Below, in pieces: positions 26,935-36,706 of a stretch of DNA of 64,000 bases (position 1 is the first letter of the stretch; the number at the start of each line of letters is the position of its first letter). The notes under the pieces are model-generated. The model searched no databases, was not told the DNA's origin, and was given only the letters and a program-made list of their open reading frames with translations. Both the position numbers and the translations under genes were made by a program. Source of the stretch: Flammeovirga pacifica (GTDB lineage Bacteria; Bacteroidota; Bacteroidia; Cytophagales; Flammeovirgaceae). The stretch spans positions 2,447,991-2,511,990 of the forward strand of contig NZ_JRYR02000001.1 in the NCBI RefSeq assembly GCF_000807855.2, in the 5' to 3' direction.

Positions 26935-29832
26935 TTATTGAATCATTATTTTCTTAGTATAGCTGCCATTTTCATTATAGATTCTTACTAGGTAAATACC
27001 TCTAGAATACTGATTATTTAATGATAGGCTTACTTGTAATGACGGTTGTTGAAATTCGAATGAATCAAATACTTGTCCTTGTGTATTAAGAATATCTATT
27101 CTATAAATTTTATTTTCACCTCTAATACCTAATTTTTGATTATTCAGTACTGGATTAGGGAAAACAGTGATTAAGTCTTCATCAAGCAAGTCATCGCTTA
27201 CCGAAAGAACGGGATCAAATTCGAACTCATTGAAAACAGTTTCGGCAAAACTATTTAAGCTATTGCTATTCACTTTTACCACCTTTGCTACAAGCTCTAC
27301 ATTTTCATAATTTAATGGCTCAGCGTAAACATCCAAAGGCACATTAATACTAGAAGAACCTGCTGCTACATTTACTCTGGTTTGTCCTAATAAGAATGAA
27401 TCACCCCAAAGTTCCAACACAATATCTCTATCATTAGCTGCTGTATATTCTATTTCGAAATTGTTTGTTTCACCTGTTTTTATTTCTGAGTTGTTGGATG
27501 TAAACTTGATATCATCCGTTAAAAGCTCAGCATTAGAAAAGTCTAAAAAGTCGATCTTAACATCGCCATTACCTAATACATGAATAGGGTAAATGCCTTT
27601 GGCTAATTCTACTTTTACTTCTTTCAATGCATTGTCAGAATTATTTACTTCTATAGTTTCGCAAATTTTTTCATTATCAACAATAAGATCAATTTGTGAT
27701 TCTGTAGAGATAGTAGACGTATTTACCGTTACAGTATATATCGCAGATTCAGGAACTTCAACACTGTAAGAAGTCCACTCATTTTGCTTTAAGTTGATTT
27801 CAAAGGCATCACCATTTTTATCAATATTGACACCTTCATTAATTCTATACGCACCAATAGAGTTAATATTATCTGTCGAATAATATGCTACACCTTGTCC
27901 ACCCAAGTCAAAATCTTCTGCTTCAATTTTTTGAGGCAATTCAAATACTTGCCCTTTGAAAGGTAGGCGAGATGATAAATCATAAATGTTATTTACCGAT
28001 AATATAATTGAGCTTAATGTTCCTCCTTCATCAGGAAATGAAATATCAACCTTGTTATTTACAGTAAGTAATTGATGAGGGATTGGCACTTCAATAACAC
28101 CAAAGAAATCATCTCTATTGGCTTGGTCATAGCCTTTCCAATTAGAAAGAATATTAACTTTAGTTCCGTTGACTTTGATTGTAGGACGCTTTGTTAAATT
28201 ATGCGTTCTACCAACAGCCATTCTTAAGCGTGCTTCTCCATGAGCAGTATTTAACTCTACATCGTTAAATTCAAAAGATAATGTCTCATTACTTTCGATG
28301 GGCTGCATATAAGTTTTTGAATAATACTCTTTACGGATTGCTTTTTTATGGAAAGTGACATTGTTTTTCAAGTCATACGTTAAGATTACCGTTTCATGTG
28401 GTTGAAGGGTAATAGATTCAGGTTGATTATCTAAATCTACATCTTCATAAATCGCTTTTTCGTTTTGGTAAATCTTTAAGCTTCTTTTATTGATTTTTTC
28501 AACATCTCCGACAGAAGAAATAAACTGCATAGATACATCCTGATCATCTGTAGCAATATTATTTAAACATACATACGCTTTATCTTCATCTACAAATGCC
28601 TGAATAAAAATATCCGGGTTAGAAGAAGAACATCTTACTCTTTTACCACTTACGTTTTTCCATAGATCATAAAACATTACTTTTTCAGTAAAGTCATATT
28701 CATGAATGACTCCATTAACTACAGAGCTTTTTACAGGTTTCCATAAATTGGCACCATAAGGTTCGTAATCGTTCGCTTCATAATACCAAGAAGATTTACC
28801 TGTAATAAATGGAATAGAAATCATTAATCGATCTTCTCTATCCATTAAACCAAAAATCATATGGTTAATAGAACGAACTGTCTGAATACTCTCAACATCT
28901 GTGTATGTATCACCATAGCCTTGCGAAATACCGCCATATTCTGTAATTGCGTGAGGCTTAATTGTTCCCCATTTGATATAACTATATGTCTCGATAAGAT
29001 CCAGAATTGCATCTGCATTACTGCCAGATCTCTCAGTGTCTTGCCCCGTTACATTAATACCATCATACAAGTGAGTTGAAAAACCATCCATGTAGTCACC
29101 AGCAACATCCATGAACATTTTCATACGAGATTCCCAGTGTCCAAAATCCCATAATTCCATAGAAGGCCATGCAGAAGAATATCCAATTACATAAGTATCG
29201 ATACCTTCTTCATCAAAGGCTTTTCCAATTTCTTTAAAGTATTCAGCAGTTTTACGTCTTACTTCACTCTCTTGGTAATTGTCCCCCATAAACTCTCTTG
29301 CATGTACAAAAGGTTCGTTTACTGGTTCATAAAACATTGGTCGTAATTCATCCTCGTAGTTGTATTTGAAATACTTGGCAGCAAACGCTCCTGCTTCCTT
29401 AGTGTCTAGATCCATATGGATCATAGATTTAGGGTGATCTGTCACTACAAGTTGTCTTGTAATATGCTTGTAAAAAGCTTGCTTCTTGGTATTATTAATA
29501 TTTTTGATTCCATCAGATATTATTTTATCATCTGTAGGAAATACTTGATTCGATGATATGTAATCATTGTATCTACCGAAGGCACCCCAAAATGAACGTC
29601 CAAATTTAACATCCCAATCTTTTAGGTGAGCCATATCTTGATCAGAATAGTCTTTGCCAGCTGATGCGTGAATAGTAAAAAATTTTGATCGGTCTAACTC
29701 AGATACTTGATCGAGATACCTTTGTGTTTGAAAGTCGATAGTCACTGCAGTTTGTGCTGTTGTTTCTTGACTGAATGCAAGTATAGAAACACAAGCCAAA
29801 ACCTTACTTATAGAGTGATAGATTTTTTTCAT
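26935..29832 (-). CDS. GH86 endo-beta-agarase/porphyranase with CBM6-like and type IX sorting domains
   Basis: Full-length paralogue of the partial gene at the left edge, 965 residues. The signal peptide ends near TTAQ (about 27). The catalytic pair is Glu173 (FYEPVNEPFVH) and Glu298 (HAITEYGG) in a GH-A barrel. Beta-sandwich domains, a CBM6-like module (about 630-770, KIEAEDFDLGG) and an Ig-like region come before the type IX C-terminal domain (FPNPVLNN to KKIMIQ). It probably makes the first endo-cuts outside the cell, releasing oligosaccharides for the SusC/SusD pair. It begins its own unit with an HTCS-type promoter. Confidence 0.93.
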   Translation of the reverse strand: MKKIYHSISKVLACVSILAFSQETTAQTAVTIDFQTQRYLDQVSELDRSKFFTIHASAGKDYSDQDMAHLKDWDVKFGRSFWGAFGRYNDYISSNQVFPTDDKIISDGIKNINNTKKQAFYKHITRQLVVTDHPKSMIHMDLDTKEAGAFAAKYFKYNYEDELRPMFYEPVNEPFVHAREFMGDNYQESEVRRKTAEYFKEIGKAFDEEGIDTYVIGYSSAWPSMELWDFGHWESRMKMFMDVAGDYMDGFSTHLYDGINVTGQDTERSGSNADAILDLIETYSYIKWGTIKPHAITEYGGISQGYGDTYTDVESIQTVRSINHMIFGLMDREDRLMISIPFITGKSSWYYEANDYEPYGANLWKPVKSSVVNGVIHEYDFTEKVMFYDLWKNVSGKRVRCSSSNPDIFIQAFVDEDKAYVCLNNIATDDQDVSMQFISSVGDVEKINKRSLKIYQNEKAIYEDVDLDNQPESITLQPHETVILTYDLKNNVTFHKKAIRKEYYSKTYMQPIESNETLSFEFNDVELNTAHGEARLRMAVGRTHNLTKRPTIKVNGTKVNILSNWKGYDQANRDDFFGVIEVPIPHQLLTVNNKVDISFPDEGGTLSSIILSVNNIYDLSSRLPFKGQVFELPQKIEAEDFDLGGQGVAYYSTDNINSIGAYRINEGVNIDKNGDAFEINLKQNEWTSYSVEVPESAIYTVTVNTSTISTESQIDLIVDNEKICETIEVNNSDNALKEVKVELAKGIYPIHVLGNGDVKIDFLDFSNAELLTDDIKFTSNNSEIKTGETNNFEIEYTAANDRDIVLELWGDSFLLGQTRVNVAAGSSSINVPLDVYAEPLNYENVELVAKVVKVNSNSLNSFAETVFNEFEFDPVLSVSDDLLDEDLITVFPNPVLNNQKLGIRGENKIYRIDILNTQGQVFDSFEFQQPSLQVSLSLNNQYSRGIYLVRIYNENGSYTKKIMIQ

Positions 29833-29865
29833 ACTGACTGCTTATTAGTAATAATTCGTTTAGTT

Positions 29866-29923
29866 CAAATATAGTTTATTGATCTAGTTGTAGTGGGTAT
29901 ATTATTATAGAAATTAGGGGGGT
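29866..29923 (-). promoter_or_regulatory. HTCS-type promoter of the GH86-GH2 unit
   Basis: On the minus strand ACCCCC starts at 29923, ATACCC lies at 29900-29895 (23 bp later), and the -7 box TATATTTG begins at 29873, 50 bp from the first site. The GH86 ATG is 34 nt further on. Confidence 0.6.
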
Positions 29924-29984
29924 AATTAATTAAAAAACGTCCCTAATGATTAATTAAAGCCACATTTTTACACTTCGCGATAAA

Positions 29985-30019
29985 TTATAAAACAGGACAT
30001 TCAATAAAGAATGCCCTGT
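29985..30019 (-). terminator. Intrinsic terminator of the susC-susD-SGBP unit
   Basis: On the minus strand ACAGGGCATTC pairs with GAATGTCCTGT, 11 bp with one G-U pair, followed by TTTTATAATTT. It lies 45 nt after the SGBP stop. Confidence 0.8.
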
Positions 30020-30063
30020 GTAATCTTCATACTAGAAGAGACTGATTCAAACTATTTTTTTAA

Positions 30064-31581
30064 TTATTCGGTCGGTCCAACCTCATATTCATAGAATCTC
30101 AAATTGTCAAATTCAATTTTAGTTTGACCACCAGCTCCACTAAATAATTGGAAGTGTATTTTTGTTTCTGCCCAATCTGCAGGAGGGTTCTTATCCGTTA
30201 GCATTGTTACTTTTTGCCAAGTACCAATATTCTCAACTTTTAAAGCCGTTGTACAGCAGCTTCCTAGCCATTGTTTGTAACTATCATTCCAACCATCTCC
30301 AGGCATAAATCTTACTGTCATCTCAATTTTCGATGGATTTTCATCTACCTTAACCCAGAATTCGAAAGCATATGTTTTATCTTTTTCAACACTGAAGAAA
30401 TCAGTAATCATTGCAAATGACATTCTAGTGCTTTCGCCCATTGTAATTCCTAATGAATGATTACCACTTACAGCTGATCCAGTTAACATTTCATAGCTAC
30501 CAGTACCACCCGCACCAGCATTTTCTACAAACGGATCTCCGAAAGGTGCTAATACTCCTGATTCGAAATCATTATTAGAGTTAAAGATTTCAACAGCATA
30601 GATATTTATTGGAAGATCAGTAACCGTTTCCACGTCTACAAAGTCAGATGATCTGATGTTACCATTATCCGCATTATAAGAAACAGTTGCTGTTTGAGAG
30701 TTCAAAATATTTTCTTCAACCGTAATTTCTAAAATACTTTGGTCAGCACTATTTAATGCTAAGTTTGTAATTACTGCAGGAGTTGTACCGTTCACCATAA
30801 CAGTAAAGTTTTCTATTTCATCAAGACCTATATTATCTAGATCTCTACTGAACTGAACTTCAATAACCCCGCTTTCATTTTCATCCACAGATGTAACGAC
30901 AATTGGCAAAGTAGAAGGAATTACTTCAATGAAGTCTTCCAATAATAATGTATCAGGACGACCGTATGGCTTCACTCTAGAAGAGATCAACTGTACATCA
31001 TAGAGACCTAATTTCTTATAAAGTATTTCTACCGTTTTAGTAGAATAACTTTGATCTTCAAAACCTTCTAGAATCCACTCATAAGTATCAGGGTTTCCAG
31101 AACTTGTATCTGTCATTGTTACGATAGATCCAGCCTCTATGACCAATTTGTTCTCTTCTTCAGTATAATTTCCAGCAATACTTACCACATCTAAATCTGT
31201 AGTGATTGAATCAAGTACAGTCACCATGATTGTAGAATCGTAGTTTGCTGTCGTATCAGTAAATTCTAAATGTAAATTGACAGGTACACTACCTACTTCC
31301 ATAAAACGGATATGAGCAATTTCTTCTGTTAATTCTGAAGTGTCATTATTAATGAAATATGAAGGATTAGGAATCGTCCATAATCTAGAAGTAGTTCCTC
31401 TTGAACCATCTGCAAAAGACATTAAGCCCTCTACTTGAACTACTGCTTCCCCAGTTGCGGGAGAAAAGATAGCAATATCAGTAAAGTCACCATATGGTAT
31501 CACATCTTCTTTTTGTTGACAGGCCGTAACAAACGTAATCCCTGCCAGGATGCATAAAAATATATATTTATAAAATTTCAT
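30064..31581 (-). CDS. Surface glycan-binding lipoprotein (SusE-position), PKD-like domains
   Basis: A 505-residue lipoprotein (Cys21 in FVTAC) directly after susD, the usual place for an outer-membrane glycan-binding protein. The N-terminal and middle parts look like tandem PKD/Ig-like beta domains (for example YEWILEGFEDQSYSTKTVEILYK region, about 165-195). The C-terminal 150 residues form a beta-sandwich of carbohydrate-binding type (YAFEFWVKV, EFDNLRFYEYEV). It has no catalytic motif. The ligand, presumably the algal galactan, is inferred from the locus. A vicinal cysteine pair (GSCC) in the C-terminal domain is unusual for the type. Confidence 0.8.
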   Translation of the reverse strand: MKFYKYIFLCILAGITFVTACQQKEDVIPYGDFTDIAIFSPATGEAVVQVEGLMSFADGSRGTTSRLWTIPNPSYFINNDTSELTEEIAHIRFMEVGSVPVNLHLEFTDTTANYDSTIMVTVLDSITTDLDVVSIAGNYTEEENKLVIEAGSIVTMTDTSSGNPDTYEWILEGFEDQSYSTKTVEILYKKLGLYDVQLISSRVKPYGRPDTLLLEDFIEVIPSTLPIVVTSVDENESGVIEVQFSRDLDNIGLDEIENFTVMVNGTTPAVITNLALNSADQSILEITVEENILNSQTATVSYNADNGNIRSSDFVDVETVTDLPINIYAVEIFNSNNDFESGVLAPFGDPFVENAGAGGTGSYEMLTGSAVSGNHSLGITMGESTRMSFAMITDFFSVEKDKTYAFEFWVKVDENPSKIEMTVRFMPGDGWNDSYKQWLGSCCTTALKVENIGTWQKVTMLTDKNPPADWAETKIHFQLFSGAGGQTKIEFDNLRFYEYEVGPTE

Positions 31582-31610
31582 TTCTCAAAAAGTTTAGATC
31601 TTTCCAAAAA

Positions 31611-33257
31611 TTAGTTGTTTGCATTTTCACCAATATTAGGATTGGTTAATGCTTCATCAACAGGAATAGGGAAGTAATTATGTACATCAGGAGTATAAGC
31701 ATCAGCTCCCTCTACATATTCTCTTAAAGTAGGTTCTCCGATATCATCAATTGTAGCATAACGAAGTACTTTTTCTTGAATTATGAACTCAAGATCTGAT
31801 AAACGATCATACTGTTCTTTAATTTTATCCCATCTTCTAAGGTCAACCCATCTTGTATCGTGACCTTCAAACATCAACTCTAATGGTCTTTCTGTCCACA
31901 TAATATGATCCATTAATGAACGAGCACTATAATCGATAGGATCTAATTGTACAACTCCTGAACGAGCTCTTACTAAGTTAATCAATCTAGTTGCTTCGTT
32001 TACGCCACCATCACCGTTTAATTCAAGTAAACACTCAGCATACAATAAATAAACGTCGGCTAACCTAATCACTCTTTCATTAATACCTGAGTTAGCAATA
32101 TCACCTAAACCGTCGTTATCACTCCAGTGGTTTTGATACTTTCTCACATAAGAAGCTTCATTATTATTGAAACCTGCCAATGCTACTTCTTTTTGATAAA
32201 AAGTAGTACCGTCATCTGCCATTGCAATAGAGGCCTCTGCTCTTAAAGAAAAATTACGATCAACATTTCTAATATCGTTAGGGTCAAGTTCTTCTTCTCT
32301 AAATTGCATTGTCACCCAGTAAGATGGCATTACAACTCTCCAACCACCAGCTGGTCCCGGAGCTAAAGTTCTAGCTCTAGTAGTACCTTCTGAACCTGTT
32401 GGACCATCAGAAACATATCCTGTCGAACCTGCTTTTTGAACTGCTGAGAAAACAACTTCAAAAATTGATTCTGAATTGAATTCATGCTCTAAGTCAAAGT
32501 TCCAAGAAATCTCAGGAGTTAATTGGTATAAATCTTCTCTATCAACGATTTTTTTGAATTCATCATGAGCCATTAAATATTCATGCTCATTAATGTATAC
32601 CTGACCTAAGATAGCTGTTGCTGCACCCCAAGTTGCTCTTCCAAGCATTTCATCTTCCCAAGTTTCAGGAAGGTTTTCTTGAGCAAATTTCAAGTCTTCT
32701 AAAATAACAGCTAAAACTTCTTCTCTATCTGATAAAGGTTTAGCAAAGTCTTCTTTAGTGCTAGGTACATTAAGGTGGATGATGATATTACCGTGATTAT
32801 ACGTACTGAATAACCAGTAGTAATAGACTCCTCTTAGGAATCTAGCTTCAGCAATAAATAATTGCTTTTGATCTTCATCCATCGCAATTTCTGGCACTCT
32901 ACTGATCACTTGATTTGCTCTAAGTATACCAGTATACAAATCAGACCACTTTGACTTTACTACACTTGTATTATCATTAAAAGATAATTTTTGTAAAGCT
33001 TGTGCACCTGCATTCCAGTTGTTAGGTCTACCTGTGTCAGAACGAACTGGCAAGTTTGTTGAAGAAGTACCGCCCATAGAGCCCGCATGTTGTAAACCAC
33101 TATAAGTGGCAATTAACCCTTTGAATGCATCTTCTTCATTTTGCCAGAATGACTCTTCTGTAATTGTATTTGGGTTCTCTACATCGAAATAATTACTACA
33201 ACTGAAAAAAGCCGTTGTAAAGAATAACCCAAGAATAACTTTTGATATATATTTCAT
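31611..33257 (-). CDS. SusD/RagB-family outer-membrane lipoprotein
   Basis: Binds oligosaccharides on the cell surface and closes over the SusC channel. Length 548. The lipoprotein signal ends at Cys20 (AFFSC), and the SusD start DVENPNTITEESFW follows. The TPR-like helical region and the C-terminal RagB part (WTERPLELMFEGHDTRWVDLRRW) are intact. It follows susC by 16 nt and precedes SGBP by 29 nt, so the three are one transcript. Confidence 0.95.
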   Translation of the reverse strand: MKYISKVILGLFFTTAFFSCSNYFDVENPNTITEESFWQNEEDAFKGLIATYSGLQHAGSMGGTSSTNLPVRSDTGRPNNWNAGAQALQKLSFNDNTSVVKSKWSDLYTGILRANQVISRVPEIAMDEDQKQLFIAEARFLRGVYYYWLFSTYNHGNIIIHLNVPSTKEDFAKPLSDREEVLAVILEDLKFAQENLPETWEDEMLGRATWGAATAILGQVYINEHEYLMAHDEFKKIVDREDLYQLTPEISWNFDLEHEFNSESIFEVVFSAVQKAGSTGYVSDGPTGSEGTTRARTLAPGPAGGWRVVMPSYWVTMQFREEELDPNDIRNVDRNFSLRAEASIAMADDGTTFYQKEVALAGFNNNEASYVRKYQNHWSDNDGLGDIANSGINERVIRLADVYLLYAECLLELNGDGGVNEATRLINLVRARSGVVQLDPIDYSARSLMDHIMWTERPLELMFEGHDTRWVDLRRWDKIKEQYDRLSDLEFIIQEKVLRYATIDDIGEPTLREYVEGADAYTPDVHNYFPIPVDEALTNPNIGENANN

Positions 33258-33273
33258 AATGTCAATTACTATT

Positions 33274-36200
33274 TTAGAATTCTAAAGAAAGACCACCTCT
33301 ATAGATTGCTGAGATAGGGTAATTACCTCTGTCAACACCTCTTAAGAAGATATTTTGTGAACCAACTTCAGGATCAAATCCATTATAATTAGTAAATGTG
33401 AATGGATTTTGAGCACTACCATAAATACGTAGATTTCTTACTTTCACTTTGTCCATCCAACGTTTAGGGAAGGTATATCCAAGTGAGATATTTTGAATTC
33501 TTAAGTATGAACCGTCTTCTAAGAAATAATCTGAGAATGTTCTTGTGTTATAGTGTTCAATTTCATCTCTTGGAGTAGGTATTTCAGAGGTAGGATTAGC
33601 AGGTTGCCATGCATTTGTAAGCTCTTTACTTCTTTTTACTAGATAAGCATATGCTCTAGATCCATTGTATACTTTTGAGCCATAAGCACCAAATAGTTGA
33701 ACACCAAGATCAACACCTTTATAACTTATATTTACGCTTAATCCAGCCTCCCATTGAGGTGTACCACTACCCATATATTGTCTGTCATCTTGATCAATTG
33801 CACCATTCTCATTAACATCAATATATTTTAAGTCACCTAATCTTGCAGACGGTACTAATTCTTGATATGCAATTAGATCTTCATTAGTTTTGATTGTTCC
33901 ATCAGTAGGAATTAAGAAGAAAGAACCTGCAGTATAATTTGGTCTTAAGAATGTAGTCGCTTCACTACCTCTTACCATGATAGGTTCACCACCTGAGATA
34001 GACTCAACAGTTGGAGCTAATGAGATTACTTTGTTATTGTTCTTAGTGAACGTACCGTTCACTTGGAAATGAACTTTACCAATGTGATTATTATAACCTA
34101 AAGCTAACTCGACACCTTCATTTGATAGGTTACCAACATTTTGCCATACTTGGTCATAGTTATTATAAGAAGTTGCTCCAGTTGAAGGAGGAATTTTTAC
34201 AGCTAATAACATATCTCTTTTTTCAGCTTTGTAAAAATCTGCTGAGAAAGTTAATCTACCATCAAAAAACTCAGTATCTATACCAATATTTTGAGAAATG
34301 TTGGTTTCCCATGTAATATTCTTATCCACAAATGTAGGTGCTGTAGAACCATAGTATAAAATGTCGCTCCCTTCTCTACCTAGAGTATAATCTACCTGAG
34401 GAGTTACAATAGACTGGTAAGGAAGATCTGCCATTAGGTTTTGTAAACCTTGTCCTGCTTTGTCACTACCCGTTTCACCATAACCATATCTAACTTTGAA
34501 GTTAGAAACTGTTCTTTTAATTGGCTCCCAGAATTTCTCTTCAGAAATATTCCATCCTGCAGAAATTGAAGGGAAAAGTCCCCAATTGTTACTAGAATGG
34601 AATCTAGAAGAACCATCTCTACGAATAGATGCACTTAATAGATATCTATTATCATAGTTGTATTGTAGTCTACCTAGCATACCAATATTTTTAGATATCG
34701 AATAACGTTCATCTGAAGCTCTAATTTCATTGGCAGCACCCATAGATTGAGCTGCATTACTAGGAAAATCAGCACCATAAATAAATATTTTACTGGCTTG
34801 AGATGTTTCAAAAGTAACACCACCAACTAAACCAATTTTATGCTTACCGAATTTCTTATTGTAAGTGGCCGTATATTCTTGAATAGTTCTAGTATACTCA
34901 TAGTCTGTATACTTTAATTCTGATATCGGGTTAGAAGCATTTAATATATACTCACCATCCTGATCATACACAGAATATGTTGGTTTGAACCACTTATTTT
35001 CATTTCTAGAGACCGATCCACCAATATTCGCATTCAATTTAAACCCATCAAAAAACTCATATGATAGGATTGCGTTACCGTTGTATCCATTTACATTGGT
35101 TTGATTTACTTCATTTAATTTACCAATAAAACGTCCCATATTTTCTGGGTTTGCACCAGGTACAACATAATCCGATCCTCCAACTGAAATACCTTGACGG
35201 TATGGAGCTTGTTTGATTGCATCATATTGTAAAGCCCAAGGTTCATTATCCTTTAGACTGTTATTTAAGCCCATGTTTACTTGGAGCTTAAACTTGTTTT
35301 TCTTGAAAGTTGTATTTGCTCTTAATGTTTGTCTTCCATATGAAGATCCAATCAATACACCTTTTTGGTCAAACATAGTACCCGTAATATTGTAAGTTAA
35401 ATATTCAGAACCACCAGATAATCTTATGCTATAATTTTGAATAGGAGCATTATCTTGTTGTAATTCTTTCATCCAATCAGTGTTGTAATATAAACCATTA
35501 GGTGCTTGCTCTAAAGGATTAAAAATACCTGACTCTTTACCTAAATTCGATATTTTATTGATATATAACGATTCAACGGTACTTGCTAGTGGAATACTAG
35601 AAGTAATATTTTGTACACCATAATAAGCATCAAAATTTACTTTTAATGATCCTTTTTCACCTCTTTTAGTAGTGATTAAGATTACACCTGCAGATGCTCT
35701 AGAACCATAGATTGCGGCAGACGCTCCATCTTTAAGAACTTCAATTGATTGAATTTCTTGTGGAGAAATATTGGGATTTGATGTGTAAGTGACACCATCC
35801 ACAACATATAAAGGCTCAGAACCTCCATCTTGGAAAGACGTTACCCCTCTAATTGTAATAGTTGATGTTGCACCAGGAGATCCAGAAGCAGCTCGTACAC
35901 TAACACCGGCCATTTGTCCTTGTAAGGCTGTACCGATATCTGATGTAGCTAATTTGTCTAAATCTTCTGATTTGACTTTTGCAATAGCACCAGTTACTTC
36001 TCGTTTTTCTTGCTCACCATAACCGACAACAACCACTTCATCAAGTGCCTCGGTGTCGTATGGAAGAACAATGTCAAAATTTGTGCGTTCTCCAACGGCT
36101 AACTCCACAGTTTGATAACCTATAGAAGTAACAACTAGGATCGATTCCTTGTCTGGAACCTTCATTTCAAAGGTACCATCTAAATTGGTTACTGTACCAA

Positions 36201-36375
36201 TTGTAGTGCCTTTTACTATTACATATGCACCTATAAGAGGTGTCTGTTCTTCATCTACAATATTTCCTCGAACAATTAAGTCTTGTGCAAATAGTTTTGA
36301 AGAAGAAACTAATACTAGAAGGAAGAAAACCCTTAAGTATTTAGATAGCTTTGATTTGGTAAAATAGAAACTCAT
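33274..36375 (-). CDS. SusC/RagA-family TonB-dependent transporter
   Basis: Outer-membrane importer of galactan oligosaccharides, 1033 residues. Signal peptide about 1-31 (KLFAQ), then the carboxypeptidase-like regulatory domain (about 33-105), the TonB box DEVVVVGYG near 112-120, the plug (TALQGQMAGVSV, PLYVVDGV, IYGSRASAGVILITTKRG) and a 22-strand-type barrel ending in aromatic Phe (GGLSLEF). First gene of the susC-susD-SGBP unit. The cargo is inferred from neighbours. Confidence 0.95.
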   Translation of the reverse strand: MSFYFTKSKLSKYLRVFFLLVLVSSSKLFAQDLIVRGNIVDEEQTPLIGAYVIVKGTTIGTVTNLDGTFEMKVPDKESILVVTSIGYQTVELAVGERTNFDIVLPYDTEALDEVVVVGYGEQEKREVTGAIAKVKSEDLDKLATSDIGTALQGQMAGVSVRAASGSPGATSTITIRGVTSFQDGGSEPLYVVDGVTYTSNPNISPQEIQSIEVLKDGASAAIYGSRASAGVILITTKRGEKGSLKVNFDAYYGVQNITSSIPLASTVESLYINKISNLGKESGIFNPLEQAPNGLYYNTDWMKELQQDNAPIQNYSIRLSGGSEYLTYNITGTMFDQKGVLIGSSYGRQTLRANTTFKKNKFKLQVNMGLNNSLKDNEPWALQYDAIKQAPYRQGISVGGSDYVVPGANPENMGRFIGKLNEVNQTNVNGYNGNAILSYEFFDGFKLNANIGGSVSRNENKWFKPTYSVYDQDGEYILNASNPISELKYTDYEYTRTIQEYTATYNKKFGKHKIGLVGGVTFETSQASKIFIYGADFPSNAAQSMGAANEIRASDERYSISKNIGMLGRLQYNYDNRYLLSASIRRDGSSRFHSSNNWGLFPSISAGWNISEEKFWEPIKRTVSNFKVRYGYGETGSDKAGQGLQNLMADLPYQSIVTPQVDYTLGREGSDILYYGSTAPTFVDKNITWETNISQNIGIDTEFFDGRLTFSADFYKAEKRDMLLAVKIPPSTGATSYNNYDQVWQNVGNLSNEGVELALGYNNHIGKVHFQVNGTFTKNNNKVISLAPTVESISGGEPIMVRGSEATTFLRPNYTAGSFFLIPTDGTIKTNEDLIAYQELVPSARLGDLKYIDVNENGAIDQDDRQYMGSGTPQWEAGLSVNISYKGVDLGVQLFGAYGSKVYNGSRAYAYLVKRSKELTNAWQPANPTSEIPTPRDEIEHYNTRTFSDYFLEDGSYLRIQNISLGYTFPKRWMDKVKVRNLRIYGSAQNPFTFTNYNGFDPEVGSQNIFLRGVDRGNYPISAIYRGGLSLEF

Positions 36376-36426
36376 ACTTTACATACTAAGTTTGTTAAAA
36401 ATTCAATTCATTCATTATTGATGTTT

Positions 36427-36485
36427 CAAAACTAGAATGTTAACTTCTATTAAGTGTTGAAAAAACTATTATAAAATAGGGGGGA
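36427..36485 (-). promoter_or_regulatory. HTCS-type promoter of susC
   Basis: On the minus strand a six-C run (TCCCCC counted from 36485) precedes the -7 box TAGTTTTG, which begins at 36434, exactly 51 bp away. The nearer half-site, expected about 24 bp after the first, is degenerate (TTCAACAC). Confidence 0.55.
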
Positions 36486-36643
36486 AAAAAATTAATAAAT
36501 GCGTGGTGAATTATTTAAAAAGGCTAAAAAATTAGCACCCCTTACAGGTATAGAGTTTTTTCAGGTGAATTATTTTAATAGAAATAATATGATGTTATGG
36601 AATAATAGTAGTGTTTGCAATCATATTTTATTGATGTGAATAG
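36486..36643. other. AT-rich spacer between the susC promoter and the HTCS terminator
   Basis: Part of the 331-nt gap 36376-36706. Apart from the susC promoter and HTCS terminator listed separately, it contains a small hairpin (GCTAA/TTAGC at about 36523-36536) and one further C-rich stretch (GCACCCC near 36535). No open frame with gene-like features is seen. Confidence 0.5.
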
Positions 36644-36695
36644 TTAAAAAAAATAGAATAGTGTGTGTAGATATGTAATGAACATCACACTATTC
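36644..36695 (-). terminator. Intrinsic terminator of the HTCS gene
   Basis: GAATAGTGTG (36656-36665) and CACACTATTC (36686-36695) are perfect 10-bp arms. On the minus strand the hairpin runs into a T-rich tract. It begins 12 nt after the HTCS stop. Confidence 0.85.
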
Positions 36696-36706
36696 CACGT
36701 AGAAGT